Assembly: GCA_963847235.1 (NCBI GenBank)
Contig: CAWJYU010000005.1
Span: 186,001-250,000, forward strand
Length of the DNA: 64,000 nt
Source of the DNA: JACDAN01 sp963847235
GTDB lineage: Bacteria > Actinomycetota > Thermoleophilia > Gaiellales > Gaiellaceae
Direction of reading: 5' to 3'
Below, piece by piece: positions 42,709 to 51,536 of this stretch. Under the pieces are notes generated by a model. That model worked only from the letters and a program-made list of their open reading frames with translations, was not told where the DNA came from and made no database searches. The translations under genes and the position numbers were made by a program. The number at the start of each line of letters is the position of its first letter. The first letter of the stretch is position 1.

Positions 42709-43927
42709 TCAGCTGCGAATGCGGATGCGGGTGGAACCCAGGCGTCCGCGGTTCCCCGCCCGATCGGTGGCATAGACCCCGACGCGATGGAAGCCTCGCG
42801 CCACCCGGAAAGCCGCCGTCCAGGTAGTGAGCTGGATTTCGGAGCGGAACGTCCGCACCCCGCGGCCGTCGATGACCACCGTGTAGCTGTCGATGCCGCT
42901 CCCGCGCTCGCGCGCCGCGTCCCATGAGAGGCGGACCCGGCCCCGCGTCGTGCGAACGCGCAGTGGCGGACGTCCCGGCCCGACCCGGTCGAGCCACTCG
43001 AACCGAAGCGCTGCGCTCTCGAGCGCATGGCGCTCGACGGTGACGCGGAAGATCCCCGGCCTGACGAAGGCTTCGCCGGGCGCGTACGCATAGCGCCCTC
43101 CCGCCTGCCGGGTTCGGAAGCAAGAGGTTCGCCCGTGGATAAACGGAGAGCTCTCCACCAGCCGCCGGCCCCGCGAGCACGGCGATCCCCGCCGGCTGCA
43201 CGGCGTCGCCGGTGAACGACGGCGTCGCCTGCCCGCGTGACTCGAACCAGAACTCGCTCGCCGCTGTCGTGACGACGAGCGCCTGCGGCAGCATCGTCGG
43301 CCCTTCGACAGGGCCGAGCTCGTGCGTGCCGTTCCGCCGCGGACGGGCGATGCCGCCCAGCCAGCCGAGCGCGGACTTCTCCCATGCGTTGAGGTCGCCG
43401 TCCCCTCCGCCCATGACGCTGAACGGGTTTCCGTACTCGTCGAGTGCGCATCGGCGGGCGCAGGTCCAACGGCTTGCGTGCCCGAGCGAGAGCGTGTGGC
43501 CGAGCTCGTGCGCCGCGAGCGCCTTGAACAGGCGGCCGTTCAGCAGCACCTCGGTCGGGTTCGCCTCGCCGAAGAACGGACACCCGTCGACGATGGGCGT
43601 CACGAACGTGATCCGCTCGTACGGCGCGAACATCGACGCCGGCATCGCGACCCGAAGCGAGGTCGCGTCACAGTTCGAGAAGACCCCCCGCGGCAGCTGC
43701 ACCGGGCCGGCCACCGCGGGCGGCATGGAGAATCGCCCACCGGAGGAGGCGCGGAAGAAGGCGTCGGCCTCGGTGCCGACGCGCAGCAGGTCGTCGTTGG
43801 AGAACGGCACGGGCCCCCACGTGGCGAGCACGTAGAGGGTGCGCATCTCGCCCGTCACCGCCGCCGCCGAGGGTGCCAGGAGCCCGACGAGCAGCATCGA
43901 GAGCGCGACCGCCGATCGCAAGGTCAC
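42709..43927 (-). CDS. Exported metzincin-type zinc protease (gametolysin-like) with Fn3-like C-domain; one apparent frameshift
   Basis: Predicted secreted protease. Signal peptide MTLRSAVALSMLLVGLLAPSA; zinc site AAHELGHTLSLGHASRW (HExxHxxxxxH); a Met-turn-like YGNPFSVMGGGDGDLNAW follows. The frame changes at about 43160 in a G/C run; in the second frame the protein goes on VESSPFIHGRTSCF and has an Fn3-like end (LRFEWLDRV ... RVARGFHRVGVYATDRAGN). 1219 bases is one too many for 406 codons, so one inserted base explains it. M11-type membership is by motif only. Confidence 0.75.
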
Positions 43928-43969
43928 GAGGTCAGCGTACGCCGCGCCGTATTGATCGTGGCTTAACGC

Positions 43970-45079
43970 TCAGGCGAAGGAGGTGATCACGGTCCGGATG
44001 CCCTCTTGACGCTCCATCGCGTCGAAGGCCTCGTTGACGCCTTCCAGAGGGATCCGGTTCGTGACCAGCGCCTCGGCGTCGAACTCACCCGCGAGCCAGC
44101 GATCGACGAGCTCCGGCACCTGCGAGCGGCCCTTGACGCCTCCGAACGACGAGCCGGCGACACGGCGGCCGGTGATCAGGAGCCTCGGGACGACGTCGAG
44201 CGTCTCCCCCTTGCCCGCGACACCGATCATCGTCGCCAGGCCCCAGGCCTCCCGCGCCGCCTCGACGGCCTGCTGCATCACCCGAACGTTGCCCGTCGCC
44301 TCGAAGGTGAAGTCGGCGCCGTAGCCACTCGTCTCGGCGCGGATCCAGTCCACCGTGTCGTCGGTCGCCAAGCGCGTGTCGGTGGCTCCGTGACGGCGCG
44401 CTTCCTCGAGCCGTCCCTCGGACAGGTCGACGGCGACGATCCGGTCTGCGCCCGCGAGCCGGCAGCCGATCACGGCTCCGAGGCCCACGAGCCCGCAGCC
44501 GAAGACGACGCAGGTCGAGCCGGGCGTCACGCGCGCCGTGTAGAGCGCGGCGCCGATTCCCGTCGAGAGCCCGCACGCGAACGGCGCGCAGGCGGCGAGC
44601 GGCGCCTCGGGATTCACCTTCGCGAGCGCGATCTCGGGGACGACCGTGTACTCGGCGAAGGTGGACGTGCCCATGAAGTGCCGGATGTCCTCGCCGTTTC
44701 GCGAGAAGCGCGTCGTGCCGTCCGGCAGGAAGCCGACCCCCTGCTGGTCGCGGATCGCGACGCAGCGGTTCGTGCGCGGATCGAGGCAGTGCACGCACTC
44801 GCCGCACTCGGGCGCGAAGAGCGTCACGACGTGGTCGCCCGGCGCGACGAGCCTCACGTCGGGCCCGACCTTCTCCACCACGCCGGCGCCCTCGTGCCCG
44901 AGCACGCAGGCCGTGTACCCGGTCGGGTCGGCGCCCGAGGCCGAGTAGAGGTCCGTGTGGCAGACGCCGCAGGCCTCGAGCCGGACGAGCGCCTCGCCGG
45001 CCTTCGGCTCCGCGAGCTCGATCTCCTGGACGACGAGCGGCTGCCCGAACTCCTCCAGCACCGCGGCCCGGACCTTCAT
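43970..45079 (-). CDS. Zinc-dependent alcohol dehydrogenase, class III-like
   Basis: 369 residues, medium-chain dehydrogenase. Catalytic zinc ligands: GVCHTDLYS (Cys) and GHEGAGVVEKVG (His). Structural zinc cysteines: CGECVHCLDPRTNRC. NAD-binding GCGLVGLGAVIGCRLAG with VAVDLSEGRLEEAR gives an acidic residue favouring NAD. The form fits S-(hydroxymethyl)mycothiol/glutathione or general alcohol dehydrogenases; the exact substrate is not decidable. It stands alone on the minus strand. Confidence 0.88.
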   Translation of the reverse strand: MKVRAAVLEEFGQPLVVQEIELAEPKAGEALVRLEACGVCHTDLYSASGADPTGYTACVLGHEGAGVVEKVGPDVRLVAPGDHVVTLFAPECGECVHCLDPRTNRCVAIRDQQGVGFLPDGTTRFSRNGEDIRHFMGTSTFAEYTVVPEIALAKVNPEAPLAACAPFACGLSTGIGAALYTARVTPGSTCVVFGCGLVGLGAVIGCRLAGADRIVAVDLSEGRLEEARRHGATDTRLATDDTVDWIRAETSGYGADFTFEATGNVRVMQQAVEAAREAWGLATMIGVAGKGETLDVVPRLLITGRRVAGSSFGGVKGRSQVPELVDRWLAGEFDAEALVTNRIPLEGVNEAFDAMERQEGIRTVITSFA

Positions 45080-45103
45080 CGCGGCGATCCTATTCCGGGC
45101 GAG

Positions 45104-45454
45104 CTACGCGCTGGCTTTGTCCAGGAGCTGGAGGAGCTCATGCGCTGCCAGTTCGATCTCCTTGTGCCGCCACTCTGCGGCGCGGTAGTGGCAGGCAATC
45201 AGGCCCGTGCGGTGCAGGCGGCGGAAATCCCCGTAGACGAATGCGTAGCGCGCCTTCGTCTCCTCCGAAGCGCCCTCGGTGAGGCCGAGATGCCATTCGG
45301 CGTACTCGCTCCAGGGGTGTGAGGCGAGGAAGGCGTTCTCGTCCTTGGCCTTGGGCTGGACGTCGCCCCAGTCGCTATCGAGGACGTACTGGCGGCCGCG
45401 GATGAGGCTCCGAGCTTTGGCCACTGCAGCCTCGTTCACGGTGTAGGAGGCCAT
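45104..45454 (-). CDS. Conserved small actinobacterial protein of unknown function
   Basis: 116 residues, soluble. It contains ARSLIRGRQYVLDSDWGDVQ, SEYAEWHLGLTEGASEETKA and RYAFVYGDFRRLHRTGLIAC, a pattern I know from many actinobacterial hypothetical proteins. The product is rich in Trp/His in the second half (RAAEWRHKEIELAAHELL). Function unknown. It has no clear ribosome site. Confidence 0.75.
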   Translation of the reverse strand: MASYTVNEAAVAKARSLIRGRQYVLDSDWGDVQPKAKDENAFLASHPWSEYAEWHLGLTEGASEETKARYAFVYGDFRRLHRTGLIACHYRAAEWRHKEIELAAHELLQLLDKASA

Positions 45455-45814
45455 CGAGGAATTCTGACCGGACCGGACCGGTGTCGGACCCCGCGAGCTG
45501 TCAAGGGCAATCTGTGCCAGAAGTGCGAAAAGCGTCCAGAACCGGACCGGTCGACCCGCGAGCTAACACCCTGCAGGCAGTAGCCAGCACTCGCCATCGG
45601 GGCTAGGCGTCGCCGAGAGGCTACGCCTGTCCCCTACGGAGTCCGCCTTTCGACATGAAGTCCGCGGTTCATAAGGGACGCGTGCGCGTCTGGTCAGAGT
45701 CTGCCGAGACCGGCGACGAAGGAAGCCGCGGCATGTTCCGTAGACCCCTCACGTTGCCTATATCGGCAGTACTAACCGTCCCGCTTGAATCCCGGTTGGG
45801 CGGCAGCAACGTCG
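45455..45814. other. Gene-free stretch with local repeats
   Basis: No convincing gene. It holds two imperfect copies of an ACCGGACCGGT ... CCCGCGAGCT segment (about 45473-45500 and 45538-45563) and, at 45717-45803, a copy of the sigma-28-like promoter/leader repeat pointing left, with no gene close behind it (next gene 260 bases on). Confidence 0.6.
45717..45803 (-). promoter_or_regulatory. Sigma-28-like promoter/leader repeat, copy A
   Basis: On the minus strand TCAA (45788-45785), 17 bases, then GCCGATAT (45767-45760), followed by AGGCAACGTGAGGGGTCTAC. The box GCCGATAT agrees with the -10 of FliA/WhiG promoters (TAAA-N15-GCCGATAA), though the spacing here is two longer. About 87 bases match copy B almost exactly. 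No gene follows directly. Confidence 0.5.
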
Positions 45815-46705
45815 TCAGTAGCTCATGGGCCACTCGCCGTCGGTGGGCGACAGATCGAGCGGCCCGCCTGCGTAGCAACCCGGGTGGCCGTAGGCGGTGC
45901 CCGGCCGAGTCGCCTGGTACTCAGCCCAGTAGTCGAGGGCCGCCTCTTTGGCAAAGGCTGCGTCGCCGGAGAGCTTGTAGACCCAGTAGGCGAGGTTTTG
46001 CATGCCGTAGCACTCGACCACGCCTTCGTCGCGCCAGCCGAGCAGGTGCACCGTCTCGTGCGCTGCAGTCTGGGCGCCGAACAGCACCCGCAGCCAGTCG
46101 GCGCAGGTCATGTAGATCGGCTTGCTGCCGGTCTGGACACGGACGACAACGTGACGAGTCCGTTTGACCCTAACCGTCTTCCAACGCGTAACCCGCTTCC
46201 GCACCTGCCTACGCACGCCGTCCTTCACAACGGTGACCCGCCTCCATTCGCTCACCTTGCGGCGCACCTTCTTCATGTACGGCCGCGACTTGACGACGTA
46301 TCCGTACACGGGTGACTCGCCGCTGTGGCATTGCTTCGACCCGATCTTTCCGGCCATCACCCGCTCGATCCCCTTGCACGCCTGCGGCGACAGATAGGTG
46401 TGAGTTGTGGAGATGAGCCGGTTGACGAATCCCCATGTGCGGTCGGTGTCGAATCCGAGCCTCGAACCCATGTCAGCCCAGTTCGCTGGGTCGACGCACA
46501 CATACTCGAAGCGGCCGCCGGAGTCCTGGTAGGTGGCGCCGACCTCATAGAGCTTCTGCTCCACAGTGGAGCGGTAGTTGAGGCCTTCGTCCCAGGGCTC
46601 AGCCTGTGCGACCGCGGTGACTGTCAACGCGGTCACGGCGACGGCGATGAAAACGAGCTGGCGGCGCCAGCGGTAAAGACGGGCCTGCATCCGAACGACG
46701 ACCAT
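45815..46705 (-). CDS. Exported HExxH protein, probable zinc peptidase of unknown family
   Basis: 296 residues. A basic N-terminus with a membrane or signal segment (LVFIAVAVTALTVTAVAQA) is followed by a domain ending in AAHETVHLLGWRDEGVVECY. HETVH fits the HExxH zinc site, and the later Glu/Cys of DEGVVECYGMQ could supply the third ligand. A strongly basic middle part (KKVRRKVSEWRRVTVVKDGV ... RKRVTRWKTVRVKRTRHV) is unusual. The start overlaps the previous gene's stop (TGATG), so the two exported proteins are co-translated. Confidence 0.6.
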   Translation of the reverse strand: MVVVRMQARLYRWRRQLVFIAVAVTALTVTAVAQAEPWDEGLNYRSTVEQKLYEVGATYQDSGGRFEYVCVDPANWADMGSRLGFDTDRTWGFVNRLISTTHTYLSPQACKGIERVMAGKIGSKQCHSGESPVYGYVVKSRPYMKKVRRKVSEWRRVTVVKDGVRRQVRKRVTRWKTVRVKRTRHVVVRVQTGSKPIYMTCADWLRVLFGAQTAAHETVHLLGWRDEGVVECYGMQNLAYWVYKLSGDAAFAKEAALDYWAEYQATRPGTAYGHPGCYAGGPLDLSPTDGEWPMSY

Positions 46706-47518
46706 CAGGACGGCCAGGCGGCCCTCAGCGTCTTGCTGTCGTTGCGCCAGACCTGCTTCGAGTACCGGCGCGACACCTTCGCCTCGACGCTGTTGACGGT
46801 AATCATCGTCCCGGGCGAGACAGTCTCGGTCAGGACGACGTGACGGGGCCCGCGGTACGAGCGCAGGACGTGGCGGCCGATGGTCGACTGGCTCCTGTCG
46901 AACCAAACCGTCGAGCCACGGACACGATCGGTCGACCTGAGCGGGATGCGCCAGGACGCAAAGCCGGAGCGCGTGCTGTAGCGGCAGTCGATCGTCAGCT
47001 TGCCTGTCGAGTAGCTGTAGACCGGGCAGCCGCCGCGTGCGAAGGCCGAAGGCCCCTGCTTCTCCGGGTTGATCATCTCCCGGTAGTAGCGCCGGCCGAC
47101 GTAGCTTTTCCTCCGCAGCGTGCACGTGGCGGTGACATGGGACAGCGGCACGAACTCCGACGAATACGGGTACGCCTCCTTGTAGTTCCAAAGCGTGTCC
47201 GCCGCGAATGACCAGCTGTCCGCGAAGCCGTTCGGATCCATGTCCTCGCCCGCGACGCGGTCGGTGTAGTCCTCGCCCAGCGTCGTAGCCGTAGCCAGTG
47301 TGCCACGCGGTCGAGGTGCACTCGGTAGTGGCCCACGCGTCGGTGCCAGAGACCCCGAGGTGCCAAGTCGTCCTGCCGTCCATCTGCCAGCCCTCGGCCG
47401 TCTCCGCCGATCCGGTGGGCGCGACGACGTTGTCGATGTACATCGAAGGGGCGGCCTGCGCGGCGGCTGGGATCGCCAGCCCGACGAGCAGGACGGCCAC
47501 GGTGATGCTGCGTTTCAT
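46705..47518 (-). CDS. Exported protein of unknown function, one apparent frameshift
   Basis: Signal peptide MKRSITVAVLLVGLAIPAAA, then a ~245-residue domain with scattered cysteines (TECTSTAWH, TCTLRRKSYVG, GGCPVYSYSTG, IDCRYSTRSG) and many Tyr/Ser, suggesting a beta-rich, disulfide-bonded secreted fold. The frame changes near 47285; 814 bases is one more than 271 codons. Preceded by AAGGAGGAC and by a conserved leader motif (47540-47577). No family recognised. Confidence 0.6.
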
Positions 47519-47539
47519 TGAGTCCTCCTTGTTTGGGCG

Positions 47540-47577
47540 TGGCTGGGGCCAGCCGCGAGATGCGGCTCGGTCGTTCC
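47540..47577 (-). promoter_or_regulatory. Repeated leader motif, copy 1
   Basis: On the minus strand GGAACGACCGAGCCGCA is followed by a short hairpin (AGCCGC-ATCTC-GCGGCT, or GGCTGGCCCCAGCC) 20-odd bases before the ATG at 47518. The same 17 bases lie before the gene at 48800. Could be a transcription-factor site or a structured 5' leader. Confidence 0.4.
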
Positions 47578-47603
47578 GCTGAAGAGCAGGCGACGCATTC
47601 CGC

Positions 47604-48800
47604 TTAGGCAGGCTGCTTCGGCAGCGGCTCGCGCTTGCCGAGGCGCGCGATGATCGTCCGCTTCTCGGCGTCGTAGGCGGCGAGCGCGCGGCTGTAGTCC
47701 GTGCCGATCTGCTCCGATGCTTCCTGGAAGCTGACCCAGCCGGGCGTCTGGTCGTAGGAGCCGTAGGTGTAGTAGGTGTCCGACTGGTACTCGGAGATGC
47801 CGCGCGATGCGTCCTCGGTCGCGGTGATCGCGCTGTCCATCACTGCGAGCACGTCTGACTTCATCGTCGCGAACTCGGCCGGGGCAACGAGCGCTGTCAG
47901 CTCATCGCGAAGCTGCCTACGCCGGTCGGTCTGCTGGTAGAGCACCCCGTAGGCCTCGTCCCAGGTCGCGCCTTCGCTCTCGACCTTTGCTGTCCAGTCG
48001 CCGAGCTCGTCGCGGGAGTCCGAGTAGCGGCCGATGATCCCGTCGAACGAGCCGGTGAAGCTGCTCACGCTCGCCAGTCGCGCCGCACGGCGCCGGTTGA
48101 GTGCCGTGGCCGCCGCAAGCCGCTTCTCGTAGGTCAGGAACGCCTGGTGGCGCGAGGCAAGTGCACGCACTAGGGGTGTTGCGCTTACGTTCGGCGGCGG
48201 CAACTCGTCGTGGCTGGAGAGGGTGTTGGCGGCGGCGAGCGCGCTTCCCAGCTCGTCCGCCTGGTCGTCGGCACGATCACTCGCAGCCTGCGGGTTCTGC
48301 GCGGCGGGAAGCGTGGCTGCGGCTTGCAGCTCGTCCAGATAGCTCTCGGTCGCGCCGACGAGCGCCACCAGCGCGGCACGGCGGTCGGCCTGCTCAACCG
48401 CCGCGGCCGCGATCTCGAGCCGCGGCAACTCGCGTTCCTGCGTCTCCAACGTGCGACGGTACGCGGGCAGCTCGACGGCGGTGACATCGTCGGTCGCGTC
48501 GGCGATCACAGCAATCGTTGCCGAGGTGTCCTCGTAGCCCTGATTGAAGGCAGCCGTGTCCGGCCCACGCGTGGCCAGGTAGAGCACAAGCACACCCAGC
48601 AGTACGGCGACAAGGAAAGACCCACCGACGAGCGCGCGCAGCTTGCCTTTCGACAGGCCGCGCTTGTCTTCAGCGGCTGCTGGCTGCGGCGGAAACAGGG
48701 CCTCCTCGCCCGGCTGAACGACGAACGGCGCTCGCTCGCGCGTCCGCGGCTGCGCTACTTGCATTGGCGCGTTTTCATTCGCTTGCGGGTTGATCGCCAA
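47604..48800 (-). CDS. Single-pass membrane protein with long extracytoplasmic coiled-coil part, unknown function
   Basis: 398 residues: a Pro/Glu-rich cytoplasmic segment of ~50, one membrane helix (ALVGGSFLVAVLLGVLVLYL, about 56-75), then an Ala/Leu/Glu/Arg helical region of over 300 residues (YRRTLETQERELPRLEIAAA, RRRQLRDELTALVAPAEF). The layout recalls an inside-out signal or adhesion stalk, but no domain is recognised. It starts at a TTG (48800) preceded by CGGAGGC and by the second copy of the leader motif. Confidence 0.6.
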   Translation of the reverse strand: MAINPQANENAPMQVAQPRTRERAPFVVQPGEEALFPPQPAAAEDKRGLSKGKLRALVGGSFLVAVLLGVLVLYLATRGPDTAAFNQGYEDTSATIAVIADATDDVTAVELPAYRRTLETQERELPRLEIAAAAVEQADRRAALVALVGATESYLDELQAAATLPAAQNPQAASDRADDQADELGSALAAANTLSSHDELPPPNVSATPLVRALASRHQAFLTYEKRLAAATALNRRRAARLASVSSFTGSFDGIIGRYSDSRDELGDWTAKVESEGATWDEAYGVLYQQTDRRRQLRDELTALVAPAEFATMKSDVLAVMDSAITATEDASRGISEYQSDTYYTYGSYDQTPGWVSFQEASEQIGTDYSRALAAYDAEKRTIIARLGKREPLPKQPA

Positions 48801-48849
48801 GTTCGTGCCTCCGTTCTTGGTGAGTTCGGTGGTGGGTGGTTCGGGACGC

Positions 48850-48889
48850 GGCTAGGGACAGCCCGGGAAATGTGCGGCTCGGTCGTTCC
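48850..48889 (-). promoter_or_regulatory. Repeated leader motif, copy 2
   Basis: GGAACGACCGAGCCGCA on the minus strand is identical over 17 bases to copy 1, followed by GGGCTGTCCCTAGCC, which like copy 1 can form a GGCT/AGCC hairpin. It lies about 50 bases before the TTG at 48800. Confidence 0.4.
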
Positions 48890-49140
48890 AGAACTCGAGC
48901 ATTTGGCCGTTCTGGTTGGTTGATCTAGCCAGTGCCCACGGTAGGTGTGGGCAGCGGGGCCGTACAGGACACGAACGGGTCAATTCCCGACGACCCCTCC
49001 ACGGGCTTCCCTTGAGTGGCTAGAAGACGCGCTGTCGCCCGTTTCACGGTTGTCAGGGGATTGGCCATGCAGTGGTAAGTATCGTCACCACATGTCGGTA
49101 AGTTGAGTAAACAGTCTGTAAGACTCGGCTCCCGATGCAA

Positions 49141-49335
49141 CTTGAGCCGATCCGACCCTTTGACCGCCGCTACATCGTGGGGGAGGCGGCCGAACTCTCG
49201 GTCAGCGCATTCTTGGCAGTAGACGACCGCCTCGGCGGGCTCGTCCTGGTCAGTCGTTAGGTACGCCCTCTAGCCGCGCTCCCCAGCCCGCTGCTCACGT
49301 CCGCACTCGACACAACGAAGGTTCCTCTCGCTCAT
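49141..49335 (-). pseudogene. Small zinc-ribbon protein interrupted by an in-frame TAG
   Basis: From the ATG at 49335 the frame reads MSERNLRCVECGREQRAGERG, then a TAG, then RAYLTTDQDEPAEAVVYCQE and CADREFG. The two CxxC pairs (CVEC, CQEC) and the acidic linker match a small actinobacterial zinc-ribbon family in which the interrupted position is normally Trp (TGG). One base change (TGG to TAG) would explain it. The frame runs on without a stop to 48925, so the true end is unclear. The remaining DNA 48890-49140 shows no other gene. Confidence 0.5.
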
Positions 49336-49366
49336 CTCCGAGTGGCGATCGCCCTGTACGGGTTGT

Positions 49367-49663
49367 ATGGGGTGCGAGGACAGACGCGCCAGAGCCCGAG
49401 CTTCCTCGCCCAAGCGCGCTTCGCTCGAGCCTCGAGCAGGTCCGGGTACCAGCCCTGCGGCGCCGCTCGTGCTGTATCCGGTCGCCGTGGTGTGGTGGGC
49501 CTTCGCGGTGCTCCGCTGGTGGCGCCGACCACCGACGCAGCCGGACGCTCTACGCGGAGCTGTCACCAACACGCTGTTGCTGAGCTGGATCTGCTTGCTC
49601 GTCCTGCTCCCGGCAACGTTCGGCTGGGTGTGGTTGGACCGCGTGGACTGGGTGGTCTTCTAG
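49367..49663 (+). CDS. Possible small membrane protein, weak
   Basis: 98 codons. The second half has two hydrophobic stretches (PLVLYPVAVVWWAFAVLRWW and TLLLSWICLLVLLPATFGWV) separated by a basic loop; the first third is Arg-rich and may not be translated. No ribosome site is seen. It converges with the nuclease gene. It could be chance. Confidence 0.3.
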   Translation: MGCEDRRARARASSPKRASLEPRAGPGTSPAAPLVLYPVAVVWWAFAVLRWWRRPPTQPDALRGAVTNTLLLSWICLLVLLPATFGWVWLDRVDWVVF

Positions 49664-49669
49664 CGGTGC

Positions 49670-50416
49670 TTACTCGCAGCCGATTCCGTCGTCGTCGCCG
49701 TCGAGGCGGTGCGGGTCAGACCCGATCGACCGGACCGGGGCGATGCCCAGCGCGCGAATGTCGGCGCAATCGAGATCGGGCGGAGGCGGCGGGACGCAGC
49801 CGCCGGAGTAGTTCGGGTCGCACTTACCGCTCGGCGGCGGCGGCGGCGGCGGCGGCGGCGTGGGCGGGCCGCTCCGGCCCGTCTCCACGGCGCGGAAAGG
49901 ATCCAGCACCGTCGACGAGCATGCCTTCCAGAGACCCCGCTTCGCGGCCTTCGCGCTCTGCGCTGCCCGCATGAGCGAGCCCGCGTAGCGGCCCCTGTCA
50001 CCTCGGTAGAAGTACGGCGCCGCCGCTCCTCGCCGGGCGAGCTCGAGGTTGACGTTCACGCCGTTCCGCTTCACGTACCTGAGCAGCCGGCCGTAGCGGT
50101 CGGTCCGGTCGAGCGCTGGATCGGTCTCGAGCACGACCCGGCTCCCGGGCGGCGCGAGACTGACCAGAGCACTCCGCGCTGTCCGGGAGTAGCACTCGCC
50201 CGAGCCGAGCTCCGGCGTGTCGATCTGAAGCAGCCGGACCCGGCGTCCGTCCCGAAGCGAAAGCGTGTCGCCGTCGTAGACCGAGGCCACGACGGCAACT
50301 TGCAGACTTCGTGCCTGTGTCGCCGAGCCGGTCGCAGCGCTTGCTGATGTGCCGAGCGCCACCACCACGACGACCCCGAACGCGGCGGCGGCGCTCAACC
50401 CTTTGGGAAGAGCCAT
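49670..50416 (-). CDS. Exported thermonuclease (SNase) with C-terminal Excalibur calcium-binding domain
   Basis: 248 residues. Signal peptide (SAAAAFGVVVVVALGTSASA), SNase domain with VASVYDGDTLSLRDGRRVRL (Asp and Arg of the active site), LQIDTPELG and DRYGRLLRYV, a Pro-rich linker (run of Pro), then Excalibur DLDCADIRALGIAP ... DGDDDGIGCE. Secreted DNase/RNase role is likely. Start at the ATG at 50416, or seven codons earlier in the leader (MLRLPSH...). Immediately downstream of the sigma-28-like promoter copy B. Confidence 0.88.
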   Translation of the reverse strand: MALPKGLSAAAAFGVVVVVALGTSASAATGSATQARSLQVAVVASVYDGDTLSLRDGRRVRLLQIDTPELGSGECYSRTARSALVSLAPPGSRVVLETDPALDRTDRYGRLLRYVKRNGVNVNLELARRGAAAPYFYRGDRGRYAGSLMRAAQSAKAAKRGLWKACSSTVLDPFRAVETGRSGPPTPPPPPPPPPSGKCDPNYSGGCVPPPPPDLDCADIRALGIAPVRSIGSDPHRLDGDDDGIGCE

Positions 50417-50418
50417 GT

Positions 50419-50506
50419 GCGAAGGAAGCCGCAGCATGTTCCGTAGACCCCTCACGTTGCCTATATCGGCCAGTACGACCGTCCCGCTTGAATCCCGGTT
50501 GGGCGG
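50419..50506 (-). promoter_or_regulatory. Sigma-28-like promoter/leader repeat, copy B (drives the nuclease gene)
   Basis: TCAA (50491-50488), 17 bases, GCCGATAT (50470-50463), then AGGCAACGTGAGGGGTCTAC, ending a few bases before the nuclease ATG. The predicted leader is about 40 bases. Differs from copy A by a handful of bases including one insertion next to the -10 box. Confidence 0.55.
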
Positions 50507-50579
50507 GAGGCGACCGACGACTGAGCGGCCGTACGCGGAGGCGCGGCCCCGACCGAAGCCGGGACCGCGCCTCGCTCCT

Positions 50580-50869
50580 CTAGCCGCCGGCCTTCGCCGG
50601 GTTGCAGGCCTGGCCGGGCCCGCCGCCAGGGGGCCGACCTCGCGCACGATCTGGCCCCACGACTGCGTCCGGGGAGCGGACGAGTCGCCGAGCACGTACT
50701 CGTCGTTCTGGCCCGAGTAGGCGCACTCCGACTTGCCGTGCAGCGCCGCCGCCTCGGAGCCGGCGATCCACTTGCCCTTGCCGGTGATCTCGCCGGCGAG
50801 AGCCGGCCCGGCGGTCATGCTCATCATCGCGGCCGCACCGATCACGGCCGCGAGCATCCGCTTGCGCAT
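50580..50869 (-). CDS. Small exported protein, one apparent frameshift
   Basis: Signal peptide MRKRMLAAVIGAAAMMSMTA, then GEITGKGKWIAGSEAAALHG, KSECAYSGQNDEYVLGDSS and QSWGQIVREVG. As given, the frame runs on into the nuclease; adding one C to the run of five near 50637 gives the ending PPGGGPGQACNPAKAGG and a stop at 50580, giving 96 residues with two cysteines. Strong ribosome site (AGGAGG). Function unknown; similar small proteins occur in other actinobacteria. Confidence 0.65.
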
Positions 50870-51296
50870 TCACTACCTCCTGTAAGTGGGCGCGCTTGGC
50901 GCCCTGCCGCAGTGGGCGGAACGTAGTTCCGGGCCAGGGTCGGGTCAACCACCCGACAGGCTAGGAGTCACCCGACAGGCTAGGAGCCGGGACGGGCGAC
51001 GGAACGGGAGTTATTCCGCCTGAGCGCAGCCAATGCGGTTCAGCGTCAGAGGGGGACGGGTATCACAGCTTTGTGGGAGTGCCTGTGGAGGCAGGTCTTC
51101 TGCGTTCGGTGGAGTGGCCGCCGCCTGCCTCCCCCGAGACCCCGGGCGGCGGCCCTCCACTTGCTGGGCCGCCTAGTGTTCATTCCCGCAGGTCGTTAGG
51201 CGCTCGTCAGGCGAGCGTTAAGAGTTTGAAGGATCGCTGGCCCTCCCCGGCCGCACTCGTTCGCAGACGAGCACCCGGCTGGCCCCCTCCCGGCAT
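50870..51296. other. Gene-free stretch with a short tandem repeat
   Basis: No gene is supported. It contains CACCCGACAGGCTAGGAG twice in tandem (50950-50967 and 50969-50986), a GGGCGC/GCGCCC inverted repeat near 50890, and an inverted repeat in the Pro-like CCGCC/GGCGG segment near 51120-51155 that may end the gene at 51297. Confidence 0.55.
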
Positions 51297-51536
51297 CTAG
51301 TGCTCGGTGGGCTGGGCGGCAGTCGAATGCGATGCGCGGCGGGCGACGGTTTTCTTGTGGCAGCGAGGGCACTCGGGCTCGGGCTGCGCCGCCAAGTCGC
51401 TGGTCTCGTGCCAGCCGGGCGGCAGCTTGCTCACGTGCACCGCGCCGTGCTGTGTGTGGATGCGGCCGCAACGACACGCGTACCGGGCTACGACGTTAGG
51501 ACTCGCATAGCACCAGTAGCCGTAGTACACCGACAT
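51297..51536 (-). CDS. Small putative zinc-binding protein
   Basis: 79 residues: MSVYYGYWCYASPNVVARYA, then CRCGRIHTQHGAVHVSKLPP and ECPRCHKKTVARR. Two CxC/CxxC pairs (CRCG and CPRC) with two nearby His suggest a zinc ribbon. No ribosome site is obvious. Unknown function; composition is less GC-rich than the neighbours. Confidence 0.5.
   Translation of the reverse strand: MSVYYGYWCYASPNVVARYACRCGRIHTQHGAVHVSKLPPGWHETSDLAAQPEPECPRCHKKTVARRASHSTAAQPTEH

Noticed and set aside
45473..45563. ACCGGACCGGT repeats as a possible attachment site or integrase recognition site
   Set aside because: No integrase, tRNA gene or mobile gene is nearby; the two copies are short and imperfect, so I report them only as local repeats.
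45717..45803. A c-di-GMP (GEMM) riboswitch in the repeated leader
   Set aside because: The leader lacks the GGxAAA and ACGCAAAGC core of GEMM riboswitches. A promoter with a sigma-28-like -10 box explains the conserved part better.
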